Positions 43,320 to 51,900 of a DNA stretch of 64,000 nt are shown piece after piece (positions within the stretch are counted from its first letter, which is position 1; the number at the start of each line of letters is the position of its first letter). The notes beneath the pieces are model-generated. The model was given only the letters and a program-made list of their open reading frames with translations, ran no database searches and was not told the DNA's origin. The position numbers and the translations under genes were made by a program. The DNA is from Burkholderia sp. Ax-1724. Its GTDB lineage: Bacteria; Pseudomonadota; Gammaproteobacteria; Burkholderiales; Burkholderiaceae. The stretch lies in assembly GCF_011752995.1 (NCBI RefSeq), contig NZ_VWWL01000014.1, positions 1 to 64,000 on the forward strand. Direction: 5' to 3'.

Positions 43320-43664
43320 ATGAAGACCATCAAGTCGCTGATCGAAGCTACCGTTATCGCCGCTCTCATTGCCGCGCCGCTCGCGGCCTCGGCCCAGTCG
43401 AATCAGGCTAACGAACCGGTCACGCGCGCGCAGGTGCGTGCCGAATTGGTCCAGCTCGAAAAGGTCGGTTACGATCCGGCCACCGAGAACGTCGTCGATT
43501 ATCCGGCCAATATTCAGGCGGCTGAAGCGAAGGTCTCGGCCCAGAATCAGGCGGTGGGGAATAGCGGCTACGGCGCGCCGGCGCACGGTTCGTCGCAGCG
43601 CGGCGGCCGTGCCGATTTCGTCCCGAGTTCGTACTCGGTGCCGGTGGTGAATTACGCGCGCTGA
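43320..43664 (+). CDS. DUF4148 exported protein
   Basis: A 114-residue periplasmic protein of the DUF4148 family, which is common in Burkholderiaceae and often present in many copies. It has a signal peptide (MKTIKSLIEATVIAALIAAP, ending ASA) and the family core TRAQVRAELVQLEKVGYDPA followed by a proline, glycine and serine-rich tail. No function is known. The ATG at 43320 has TGGAGA at 43305-43310. A second, more diverged member lies at 55237-55542. Confidence 0.9.
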   Translation: MKTIKSLIEATVIAALIAAPLAASAQSNQANEPVTRAQVRAELVQLEKVGYDPATENVVDYPANIQAAEAKVSAQNQAVGNSGYGAPAHGSSQRGGRADFVPSSYSVPVVNYAR

Positions 43665-43688
43665 TGAATCGAGGAAGCGGCGGTGCGA

Positions 43689-43704
43689 GGAGCGGTTTCG
43701 CTCC
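43689..43704. terminator. hairpin between the DUF4148 and phnE genes
   Basis: GGAGCG (43689-43694) pairs with CGCTCC (43699-43704) around GTTT, extended by TGCG/CGCA flanks. It lies between convergent genes without a U-tract. Confidence 0.4.
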
Positions 43705-43731
43705 CCGCGCATTGAATCAGATCACCCTGAC

Positions 43732-44580
43732 TTAGATCACCCGGTCGCGCAGCCATGCCGAGCTAAGATCGATCACGGTCACGACGACGATCACCATGAT
43801 CATCAGCGCGGACGTCTGCGCATAGTCGAACGAGCGGATCGCCTCGTACAGCACGACGCCGATGCCGCCCGCGCCGACCATGCCGACCACCATCGCCGAA
43901 CGCACGTTCGATTCGAAGCGATACAGCGCATACGAAATCCACAGCGGCAGCACTTGTGGCAGCACCGCGTAGACGATTTCGTCGAGAGGCGTCGCGCCGG
44001 TCGCGCGCACGCCTTCGGCCGGACGCGGATCGATCGCCTCGACCGCTTCGGCGAACAGCTTCGCGAGCACGCCGGTCGTGTGCACCCACAGCGCGAGCAC
44101 GCCCGCGAACGGCCCGAGGCCGACCGCGACGATGAACAGCATCGCGAAGACCATTTCGTTGATCGCGCGGCACGCATCCATGAGGCGGCGCACCGGCTGC
44201 ACGACCCACATCGGCGCGATGTTGTGCGCCGACATCAGGCCGAACGGCACCGCGCACACGAGCGAGAGGGCCGTGCCCCAGATCGCGACCGAGAGCGTCA
44301 CGAACATTTCATGCACGTAGGTGCGCCACTCGGTGAAGTCGGGCGGGAAGAAGTCCTTCGCGAACTGCCCCATGTTCCCGGCGTCGCTGATGAGATCGAA
44401 CGGACGCATGTCGGCGCTATGCCATGTGCCGCCGAGAACCGCCAGCACCACGATCCAGCCGAGCAGCGAGCGCCAGCTGAGCTTGCCGGCGGCCTTCGCC
44501 CGCGCCTCGCGCGCCGCCGCCCGTGCTGCGGACGGGTCGTCCGCGGGCGCCGGCGAGGTGACCAGATCGGCCGGGTTCAT
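43732..44580 (-). CDS. phnE: PhnE, phosphonate-type ABC transporter permease
   Basis: A 282-residue permease with about six helices. The N-terminus is Ala-rich and cytosolic. The permease signature lies in VYAVLPQVLPLWISYALYRF followed by ESNVRSAMVVGMVGAGGIGV, as expected for the EAA-like loop of PhnE. It forms the membrane channel of a phosphonate, phosphite or phosphate-ester importer with PhnC and PhnD. The start overlaps the phnD stop (ATGA), so the order on the reverse strand is phnC, phnD, phnE. No C-P lyase genes are present in the window. Confidence 0.93.
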   Translation of the reverse strand: MNPADLVTSPAPADDPSAARAAAREARAKAAGKLSWRSLLGWIVVLAVLGGTWHSADMRPFDLISDAGNMGQFAKDFFPPDFTEWRTYVHEMFVTLSVAIWGTALSLVCAVPFGLMSAHNIAPMWVVQPVRRLMDACRAINEMVFAMLFIVAVGLGPFAGVLALWVHTTGVLAKLFAEAVEAIDPRPAEGVRATGATPLDEIVYAVLPQVLPLWISYALYRFESNVRSAMVVGMVGAGGIGVVLYEAIRSFDYAQTSALMIMVIVVVTVIDLSSAWLRDRVI

Positions 44581-45551
44581 GGCTTCTGCTGTGCGCTAAG
44601 CGCGCTCAGCTTCGCATCGAGTTCGGCGAGCTGGGTCTTGCGCTCGCTGTCGGACAGATGCGTATCGGCCTCGACCTTCTGCTTCTGCTGGAACAGCGCG
44701 ATCTCGCGAATCGGCTGCAACTGTTGATCCGACGAAGCCTCGAAGCCGCTGTATTCGGTAATGCCGGCCATCACCGCCTTTTCATGCGGATCGGTCTTCG
44801 CATAGTTCAGGAAGAACTTGCGGATCTTGTCCTTGGTCGCTTGCGGCAGATCCTTGCGCCACACGAGCGGGTCCGACGGAATCAGCGGCGAGGTCCACAG
44901 CACGCGCACCTGCGCGAACTTGTCCGGATGCTCGCGCTTGAGCGTAGCCATCGCCATGCTGTTGTTGGTCGCGATGTCCACCTTGTTGTTCACGACGGCG
45001 AGCAGGTTCGCCTCGTGGCTCGACGGCAACACGCTCTTGAACGACGTATTGACCGGCGTGTTGTGCTTCGCGAACAGGTAGTAAGCCGGCACCAGCGTAC
45101 CCGATGTCGAGTTCGGATCGCCGTAACCGAGCGTCACGTCCTTGGTGTTCTTGAAGACGTCGTCGAGCGTCTTGAAGCGGCTGTTCACGTTGGTGATGAG
45201 CAGCGAGTAGTAGCCGCTGTCGCCGTTCGCGTGCTGTGCCTTGGCGAATATTTCGCCGTTCGAACGATCCACGGCTTCCAGTGCCGAGGCGTTGCCGAAA
45301 TAGCCGATCTGCACTTTGTTGAAGCGCATGCCTTCGATAATGCCGGCGTAATCGGTCGCGAAGAATGCCTTCACGTCGAGGCCGGTCTGCTTCTTCATGT
45401 CGTCGATCAGCGGTTCCCAACGTTGCTTGAGCACCGCCGACGAATCGGTCGAGATGATGCCGAGGTTGATTTCTTCGGCATGAGCCGCGGCGACGCAGGC
45501 GAAAGCGGCTGCGCCGGCAGCCAGCGTAATCAGTGAGCGCAGGAGTTTCAT
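44577..45551 (-). CDS. phnD: PhnD, phosphonate-type substrate-binding protein
   Basis: A 324-residue periplasmic binding protein. The signal peptide ends AAHA before EEINLGIISTD. The middle contains ATDYAGIIEGMRFNKVQIGY and TLGYGDPNSTSGTLVPAYYL, the ligand-binding segments of PhnD-like proteins, where the STSG loop holds the phosphonate oxygens. The C-terminus is a charged helical tail (ALFQQKQKVEADTHLSDSER). It should deliver phosphonates or related anions to PhnCE. Phosphite or methylphosphonate binding is equally possible. Confidence 0.93.
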   Translation of the reverse strand: MKLLRSLITLAAGAAAFACVAAAHAEEINLGIISTDSSAVLKQRWEPLIDDMKKQTGLDVKAFFATDYAGIIEGMRFNKVQIGYFGNASALEAVDRSNGEIFAKAQHANGDSGYYSLLITNVNSRFKTLDDVFKNTKDVTLGYGDPNSTSGTLVPAYYLFAKHNTPVNTSFKSVLPSSHEANLLAVVNNKVDIATNNSMAMATLKREHPDKFAQVRVLWTSPLIPSDPLVWRKDLPQATKDKIRKFFLNYAKTDPHEKAVMAGITEYSGFEASSDQQLQPIREIALFQQKQKVEADTHLSDSERKTQLAELDAKLSALSAQQKP

Positions 45552-45622
45552 GGGTGAAGTTCTGGTTGAGTGAGCGGAATGGGGTGGATGGGCGATGCGG
45601 CGTGTTGCAGCCCGATGCGAAT

Positions 45623-46510
45623 TTAGTTCGAGGGCGCGGCAGCGAGTGTGAACGGGTAGTGCGCGGCGGCGCGATTCGTGTCGTTGTGCTGCGCGGGGGC
45701 GTCGGCAAGGGACTCGTGCGCCGTGTCGTCGAGCAGTTCGTGCGCGTCGTCGCCATAGAGCTTCTTGAGCAGTGCCGGCGTGAGCGCACCGGAAGGGCCG
45801 TCGTAGACGACCTTGCCACGCCGCAGCGCAATCGTGCGCGCGCAGTATTGCATTGCGATGTCGACCTGATGCAGTGACACGAGCACCGTGATGCCATGCT
45901 CGACGTTCAGCGCGCGCAGCATGTCCATCACGCGGCGCGACGATTCGGGGTCGAGCGAGGCGATCGGTTCGTCGGCGAGCACGATGCGCGCGCGCTGCAC
46001 GAGCGCACGCGCGAGTGCCGCGCGCTGCTGCTGACCGCCCGACAGATTCGCGGCGCGTTCGCGCGCATGTTCGCCGATGCCGACTTCGTCGAGCGCGGCG
46101 AGCGACAGCGCGCGCTCGGCCTGCGGAAAGAGGCCGGTCAGACGGCGCCACCACGGCAGCCGCGCGAGCGCGCCGATCAGCACGTTGGTTTCGACGGAAA
46201 GCCGGTTGACCAGATTGAATTGCTGGAACACGAAGCCGATGTCGCGGCGAATGCTGCGCACTTCCCCGACGATGCGGCCGTTCCGCTGGATCGGCCGGCC
46301 GAGAATCTCGATCTGCGAGGGCTGGGCGTCGGAGGCCGTGAAGCCCGCGATGTGCCGCAGCAAGGTCGACTTGCCCGAACCCGATGCGCCGATCAGCGCG
46401 ACCATTTCGCCGGGCGCGACTCGCAGATCGATTTCGTCGAGCGCTTTGCGTCCATTGCCGAACGTCTTGCTCAAACGTTCGATTCGAATGGCTTCACGGA
46501 TCGTTTCCAT
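45623..46510 (-). CDS. phnC: PhnC, phosphonate-type ABC transporter ATPase
   Basis: A 295-residue ATPase. Walker A is GASGSGKST (residues 41-49), the signature is LSGGQQQRAALARAL, and Walker B is ARIVLADEPIASLDPESS. The Q-loop region contains IGFVFQQFNLVNRLSVETNV, typical of PhnC. The last ~45 residues are an unusual His/Asp/Ala-rich tail beyond the ATPase fold. GAGGAG just before the ATG at 46510 is a clear ribosome site. It is the first gene of phnCDE; the palindrome at 46600-46609 lies in its promoter zone. Confidence 0.94.
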   Translation of the reverse strand: METIREAIRIERLSKTFGNGRKALDEIDLRVAPGEMVALIGASGSGKSTLLRHIAGFTASDAQPSQIEILGRPIQRNGRIVGEVRSIRRDIGFVFQQFNLVNRLSVETNVLIGALARLPWWRRLTGLFPQAERALSLAALDEVGIGEHARERAANLSGGQQQRAALARALVQRARIVLADEPIASLDPESSRRVMDMLRALNVEHGITVLVSLHQVDIAMQYCARTIALRRGKVVYDGPSGALTPALLKKLYGDDAHELLDDTAHESLADAPAQHNDTNRAAAHYPFTLAAAPSN

Positions 46511-46838
46511 CTGTTTCTCCTCGTTGCAGCCGGCCGCTGCCGGTATGCGTGGGGGACATTCTAGGAAGCGTCTGTGACGGTTCAGTGAAGGCATCGCAAC
46601 GTCTAGACGACTATATATTTCATGCCTTTCTGTATGTCGTCAGGATGGCAAAACAAAGTCAGCCGGAAGTCAGCCGAAGCGGCGAAGCGGGGGGGCACCG
46701 ATCGCGATGCGCCGAAGAATGAAAAATGACATACGGATGACACGATTCGTGCGCTACCGTGCCGCGCGCGAGTGCCGACACGCGGCCAGGCTATATTGCG
46801 TTATCCAGGGACCGTCCCCAATCATCCTTCACGCCGTC
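46511..46838. other. divergent promoter region, phnC / M14 peptidase, 328 bp
   Basis: This gap holds the CGTCTAGACG palindrome and, next to it, an AT-rich CTATATATTT that reads TATAGT on the reverse strand, a plausible -10 box for phnC. No gene is seen. Confidence 0.5.
46600..46609. promoter_or_regulatory. GntR/HutC-type operator candidate upstream of phnC
   Basis: CGTCTAGACG is a perfect 10-bp palindrome containing GT-C-TA-G-AC, the consensus half-site layout of the HutC subfamily of GntR regulators, to which PhnF belongs. It lies about 90 bp upstream of phnC, just downstream of a TATAGT on that strand, where a repressor would block transcription. Confidence 0.5.
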
Positions 46839-47876
46839 ATGCCGACCCCTTTGAGCTTTCTTCCCGACAGCTTTGCGGAATACGAAGATCTCAAGTCGAT
46901 TCTCGACCACGGCAGTGCGAGCTTCGAAATCTGCGCCGTGTGCGAAACCGCGGTGCATGGCCGGCATTTTTCGGTCTATACCGCGAGCATCGGTTCGTCC
47001 GATCCGTCCGCGCCGGCCATCGGCTTTTTCGGCGGCATTCACGGCCTCGAGCGGATCGGCTCGCAACTGGTGCTCGACTACATGCGCGCGCTGCTCGCGC
47101 GGCTCGAGTGGGACGAATTGCTGGTGCGGCAATTGCAGTCGGTTCGCCTGATTTTTCTGCCGATTGCCAATCCGGGCGGCATGTGGGCGGCGACGCGCGC
47201 GAATCCGCGCGGTGTCGATCTGATGCGCAACGCGCCGCAGGATGCCGATGCGCGCGTGCCGCTGCTCGCGGGCGGCCAGCGCGTCGGCGCGTGGCTGCCG
47301 TGGTATCGCGGCCGTGCGGGTGAGCCGATGGAGCCGGAGGCGGCCGCGCTGCTGCAGGTCGTCGAAACGCAACTGGCCACGCGCCCGCTCAGCATCGCGC
47401 TCGATTGCCACTCCGGTTACGGCTGGAGCGACAGCATCTGGTTTCCCTATGCGCGTACGCGCAAGCGGATGCCGCATCTGCCGGAAATGTACGTGCTCAA
47501 GAGCATGTTCGAGCACGCGCATCCGCACCACGGCTATAAGTTCGAGCCGCAGAGCCACCAGTATCTCGTGCACGGCGATCTATGGGACTACGCTTACGAT
47601 CGCGTGCCGGCGCCGAACATCTTCCTGCCCATGACGCTCGAACTCGGCTCGTGGCTGTGGATCAAGAAGAACCCGCGCCAGCTGTTTTCGCGGCAGGGCA
47701 TGTTCAATCCGGTCAAGGCGCATCGCACGGCGCGCGTGCTGCGGCGCCATGCGAACCTGCTCGACTTCCTCGCGCGCGCGGCGTTTTCGTCGCAGCGCTG
47801 GCTGCCGCAAGGCAAGCGCCGCGAGCAGATGCTGGAAAGCGCGATCGATCTCTGGTACAGGCCGGACGCCGTATGA
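46839..47876 (+). CDS. M14-family zinc carboxypeptidase-like protein
   Basis: A 345-residue soluble peptidase-like protein. Zinc ligands fit M14: His68 and Glu71 in FFGGIHGLERIG and a distal His in IALDCHSGYGW. The substrate-side NPRGVDLMRN motif follows ANPGGMW, and a Glu in MTLELGSW is the likely catalytic base. There is no signal peptide, so it is cytosolic, unlike digestive carboxypeptidases; it may act on modified amino acids or peptides. The ATG at 46839 has no clear ribosome site. Its stop overlaps the next gene (ATGA), so the two are coupled. It is divergent from phnCDE. Confidence 0.88.
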   Translation: MPTPLSFLPDSFAEYEDLKSILDHGSASFEICAVCETAVHGRHFSVYTASIGSSDPSAPAIGFFGGIHGLERIGSQLVLDYMRALLARLEWDELLVRQLQSVRLIFLPIANPGGMWAATRANPRGVDLMRNAPQDADARVPLLAGGQRVGAWLPWYRGRAGEPMEPEAAALLQVVETQLATRPLSIALDCHSGYGWSDSIWFPYARTRKRMPHLPEMYVLKSMFEHAHPHHGYKFEPQSHQYLVHGDLWDYAYDRVPAPNIFLPMTLELGSWLWIKKNPRQLFSRQGMFNPVKAHRTARVLRRHANLLDFLARAAFSSQRWLPQGKRREQMLESAIDLWYRPDAV

Positions 47877-48703
47877 GCACCTGGATACTGCTGCGCGGGC
47901 TTACGCGCGAAACCCGGCACTGGGGGCATCTGCCGGATGCGTTGCGCGAGCATTTGAGCCAGACCGCGAGCCACTCATCGGGCGAGGCCTTGCGCGATGC
48001 CGCGGGCGGCGCGCCGGCGTGCCCGCGCCTGCTGCTGCTCGATCTGCCAGGCAACGGCGAGTTCGCGGATCGGCGCGCTCCGGCGACGGTCGCGGGCATG
48101 GTGGCGTTCGTGCGGCAAGCGGCTCTGCAAACGGGGGCGCCGGGGCCGTACAGCGTGCTGGCGATGTCGCTCGGCGGCATGGTGGCGACCGACTGGGCGC
48201 AGCGCTATCCCGAGGACATCGAGCGGCTCGTGCTGATCAACACGAGCATGCGGCCGTTCAGCCGTCCGCATGAACGGCTGCGGCCGTCGGCGTGGCCGGG
48301 TCTGCTCGGCATCGCCATGCATTGGAGCGATGCTGTCGAGGCCGAGCGCGGCATTCATCGGCTCACGTGCAATAACGTCGAAACATTGGGCACCGATATT
48401 GATACGTGGACGCGGATTCGCCGCGCCGCGCCCGTGAGCCGCGCGAATGCGCTGCGGCAGCTATGGGCCGCGGCGCGTTTCACGGCGGCGCGCGCCGCGC
48501 CGCGTTGTCCCTTGCTGATCCTCTCCGCGCGGGCGGACCGGCTCGTCAACCCGGCCTGTTCGACGAAGCTCGCGGCGGCGTGGCGGACCGGGCATCGCGT
48601 GCACCCGTGGGCCGGGCACGATCTGCCGCACGACGATCCGGCGTGGATGGCGGCGCAGATTCGCGCATGGCTGGAGCAGCGGGACGGGCCGGCCACGGCG
48701 TAG
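47873..48703 (+). CDS. alpha/beta hydrolase
   Basis: A 276-residue hydrolase-fold protein. It begins STWILLRGLTRETRHWGHLP, has LLLLDLPGNGEF as the oxyanion-side strand, and the nucleophile elbow YSVLAMSLGGMVATDWA, where the first Gly of G-x-S-x-G is replaced by Ala. The triad His is likely in HPWAGHDLPHDDP and the acid in LILSARADRLVNP. It may be an esterase, lipase or thioesterase. It overlaps the M14-type gene, so the two probably act in one pathway, but I cannot name it. Confidence 0.85.
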   Translation: MSTWILLRGLTRETRHWGHLPDALREHLSQTASHSSGEALRDAAGGAPACPRLLLLDLPGNGEFADRRAPATVAGMVAFVRQAALQTGAPGPYSVLAMSLGGMVATDWAQRYPEDIERLVLINTSMRPFSRPHERLRPSAWPGLLGIAMHWSDAVEAERGIHRLTCNNVETLGTDIDTWTRIRRAAPVSRANALRQLWAAARFTAARAAPRCPLLILSARADRLVNPACSTKLAAAWRTGHRVHPWAGHDLPHDDPAWMAAQIRAWLEQRDGPATA

Positions 48704-48947
48704 ATGCCAGCAAGCGCGGCGGCCAGACCCGCGCCGTAAGCGGGCCGCGCCGCCAGCCGCTCGCCGTCAGCCGGCGCGGACTGCCGCAGTGCAGCGCGAT
48801 GCGCTGCGGCGCCGCGAAAAAACGCAGCGGGTATTACCTGAGCGCGCCGATCGATCTGATTGCGCGCGACGGGCGCATAATCCATTGTCAGACGTTGCCT
48901 GCGAATCACACGATACTCACCATTGCCGCCAGCCAGGGGAGTCGATC

Positions 48948-51900
48948 ATGCAAGCAAAGAACGAAGAAGCCGTCACGCACCTGCTGAACGATGTCGTCGA
49001 ATTTGCGCGTGGACGGCTGCCCGAGCCGACCTTCAACATCGTCGAACCTTTCCTGCGGCATTACTACGATTTCGTCGACAGCGGCGATCTGCAAAGCCGC
49101 TCGATCGCCGATCTCTACGGCGCGGCGCTCGCGCACTGGCAAACCGCGCAGCGCTTCGCGCCGGGCCAGCAGCGGTTGCGCGTCTATAACCCGATCCTCG
49201 AACAGCACGGTTGGCACTCCGATCATACGGTGATCGAGATCGTCAACGACGACATGCCGTTTCTCGTCGATTCGGTGTCGATGGCGGTCAACCGCGAGGG
49301 GCTCGCGCTGCATTCGGTCGTGCATCCGGTGTTTCGCATCTGGCGCGCGGCCGACGGCAGCATCGAGCGCGTGAGCCAGGGCGCCGAGGAAGCCGGCGAT
49401 ACGCGTTCGCACCTGACCTCGTGCATTCACTTCGAAGTGGACCGTTGCGGCGATGCCGCAAAACTCGACGCACTGCGCGACGACATCGCGCGCGTGCTCG
49501 GCGACGTGCGCGCGGCCGTGGAAGACTGGCCGAAGCTGATCGAGTGCGCGAAGGCGACGATCCAGGACCTCAAGGTTCGCGAGACGGGTGCGGAAGGCGT
49601 CGAAGCGCGCGCGTTCCTCGAATGGATGGTCGCCGATCACTTCACGTTTCTCGGCCAGCGCGACTACGAACTCGTGCAGCAGGACAGCGGCTATGGTTTG
49701 CGCGCCGTGCCGGGCTCGGGCCTCGGCATTCTGCGCGATGCGCTGCGGCCCGCCGGCGCCGCGGAAATCACGCCGCTGCCGCCGGCTGCGACGGAGATCA
49801 TTGCCGGCACGTCGCCGATCTTTCTGACCAAGGCCAATTCGCGCGCCACCGTGCACCGGCCCGGCTATCTCGACTATGTCGGCATCAAGCTGACCGGCGC
49901 GGACGGCAAGGTGAGCGGCGAGCGGCGCTTCATCGGCCTTTACACGTCCACCGCGTATTTCGTTTCGGCTGCGGAAATTCCGATCGTGCGGCGCAAATGC
50001 GCCAATATCGTGCGCCGCGCCGCTTTCCTGCCGAAGGGGCATCTGGCGAAATCGCTCGTGACGGTGCTCGAAACTTACCCGCGCGACGAACTGTTCCAGG
50101 CCGACGAAGATCAGCTCTACGACACCGCGCTCGGCGTGCTGCGTTTGCAGGAGCATCAGCGCACGCGTCTGTTCGTGCGGCGCGATCGCTTCGACCGCTT
50201 CGTGTCGTGCCTCGTGTTCGTGTCGCGCGACAAGTACAACACCGATTTGCGGCAGCGTATCGCCAACCTGCTCGCCGATGCGTTCAACGGCGAGAACGTC
50301 GAATTCACGCCGCTGCTCTCGGAGTCGACGCTTGCGCGGATTCATTTCGTCGTCCATGCGAAACCGGGCGGCATGCCGGACGTCGATACGCGCGAGCTCG
50401 AAGCGCGGCTCGTACAGGTTGCGCGCCGCTGGCAGGACGATCTCGCCGACGCGCTGCTCGACGTGTATGGCGAAGAGCACGGCAACCGTCTGCTGCAGCA
50501 TTACGGCGACTCATTTCCCGCCGGCTATCGCGACGACTATCCGGCGCGCACGGCGGTGCGCGATATCGAGCTGATCGAGCGCGTGCAGGGCAGCGAAAGG
50601 CTTGCGATGAACCTGTACCGCCCGATCGAATCGGGACCGCGCGCGTTCCGCTTCAAGGTGTATCGCGCGGGCCAGCCGATCGCGTTGTCGCGCAGCTTGC
50701 CGATGCTCGAACATCTCGGCGTGCGGGTCGACGAAGAGCGGCCTTATCTGATCGAGGCACTGGGCGCGACGCCGGCATGGATTCACGACTTCGGCCTCGA
50801 ACTCGCGGACGATGCCGAGTTCGACATCGAGCGCGTGAAGGACCTGTTCGAGGAAGCGTTCGAGCAGGTCTGGACCGGCGCGATCGAAAGCGACGACTTC
50901 AATCGCCTCGTCTTGCGCGCGCAACTGAATGCGCGCGAGGTGACGATTCTGCGGGCGTACGCGAAGTATCTGCGCCAGGTGGGCTCGACGTTCAGCGACG
51001 CGTATATCGAGCGCGCGGTGACCGGCAATCCGGCGATCGCGCGCATGCTCGTCGAACTGTTTATCGCGCGCTTCGATCCGGCGCTCGGCGCGGTGCGCGA
51101 GGCGCGCGTCGAAAGCCGTTTCGCGGCGATAGAGAGCGCGCTCGACCAGGTGCCGAATCTCGACGAGGACCGCATATTGCGGCAGTTCCTCGGCGTCATC
51201 AAGGCGACCAAACGCACCAACTACTATCGCTACGACGCCGAAGGGCGGCCGAAGTCGTACCTGTCGTTCAAGTTCGACCCAGCGCAGGTGCCGGGCTTGC
51301 CCGAGCCGAAACCGATGTTCGAGATCTGGGTCTATTCGCCGCGTGTCGAAGGCGTGCATTTGCGTGGCGGGCGCGTCGCGCGCGGCGGTTTGCGCTGGTC
51401 CGACCGGCGTGAAGACTTCCGCACGGAAGTGCTCGGCCTCATGAAAGCGCAGATGGTGAAGAACGTCGTGATCGTGCCGGTCGGCTCGAAGGGCGGCTTC
51501 GTCGTGAAGAATCCGCCGCCGCAAAGCGAGCGCGATGCGTGGATGCGCGAAGGCGTCGCGTGCTATCAGACCTTCCTGCGCGGCTTGCTCGACGTGACCG
51601 ACAATCTCGCGGGCACCGACGTCGTGCCGCCGCCCGACGTGGTGCGCCACGATCCCGACGACCCGTATCTGGTCGTCGCCGCCGACAAAGGCACGGCCAC
51701 CTTCTCCGACTACGCGAACGCGATCTCGCAGGAATACGGCTTCTGGCTCGACGATGCGTTCGCGTCGGGCGGCTCGGTCGGCTACGACCACAAGAAGATG
51801 GCCATTACCGCGCGCGGCGCATGGGAGTCGGTCAAACGGCACTTCCGCGAGATGGGCGTCGACACGCAGAGCATGAACTTCACGGTGGTCGGTGTCGGCG

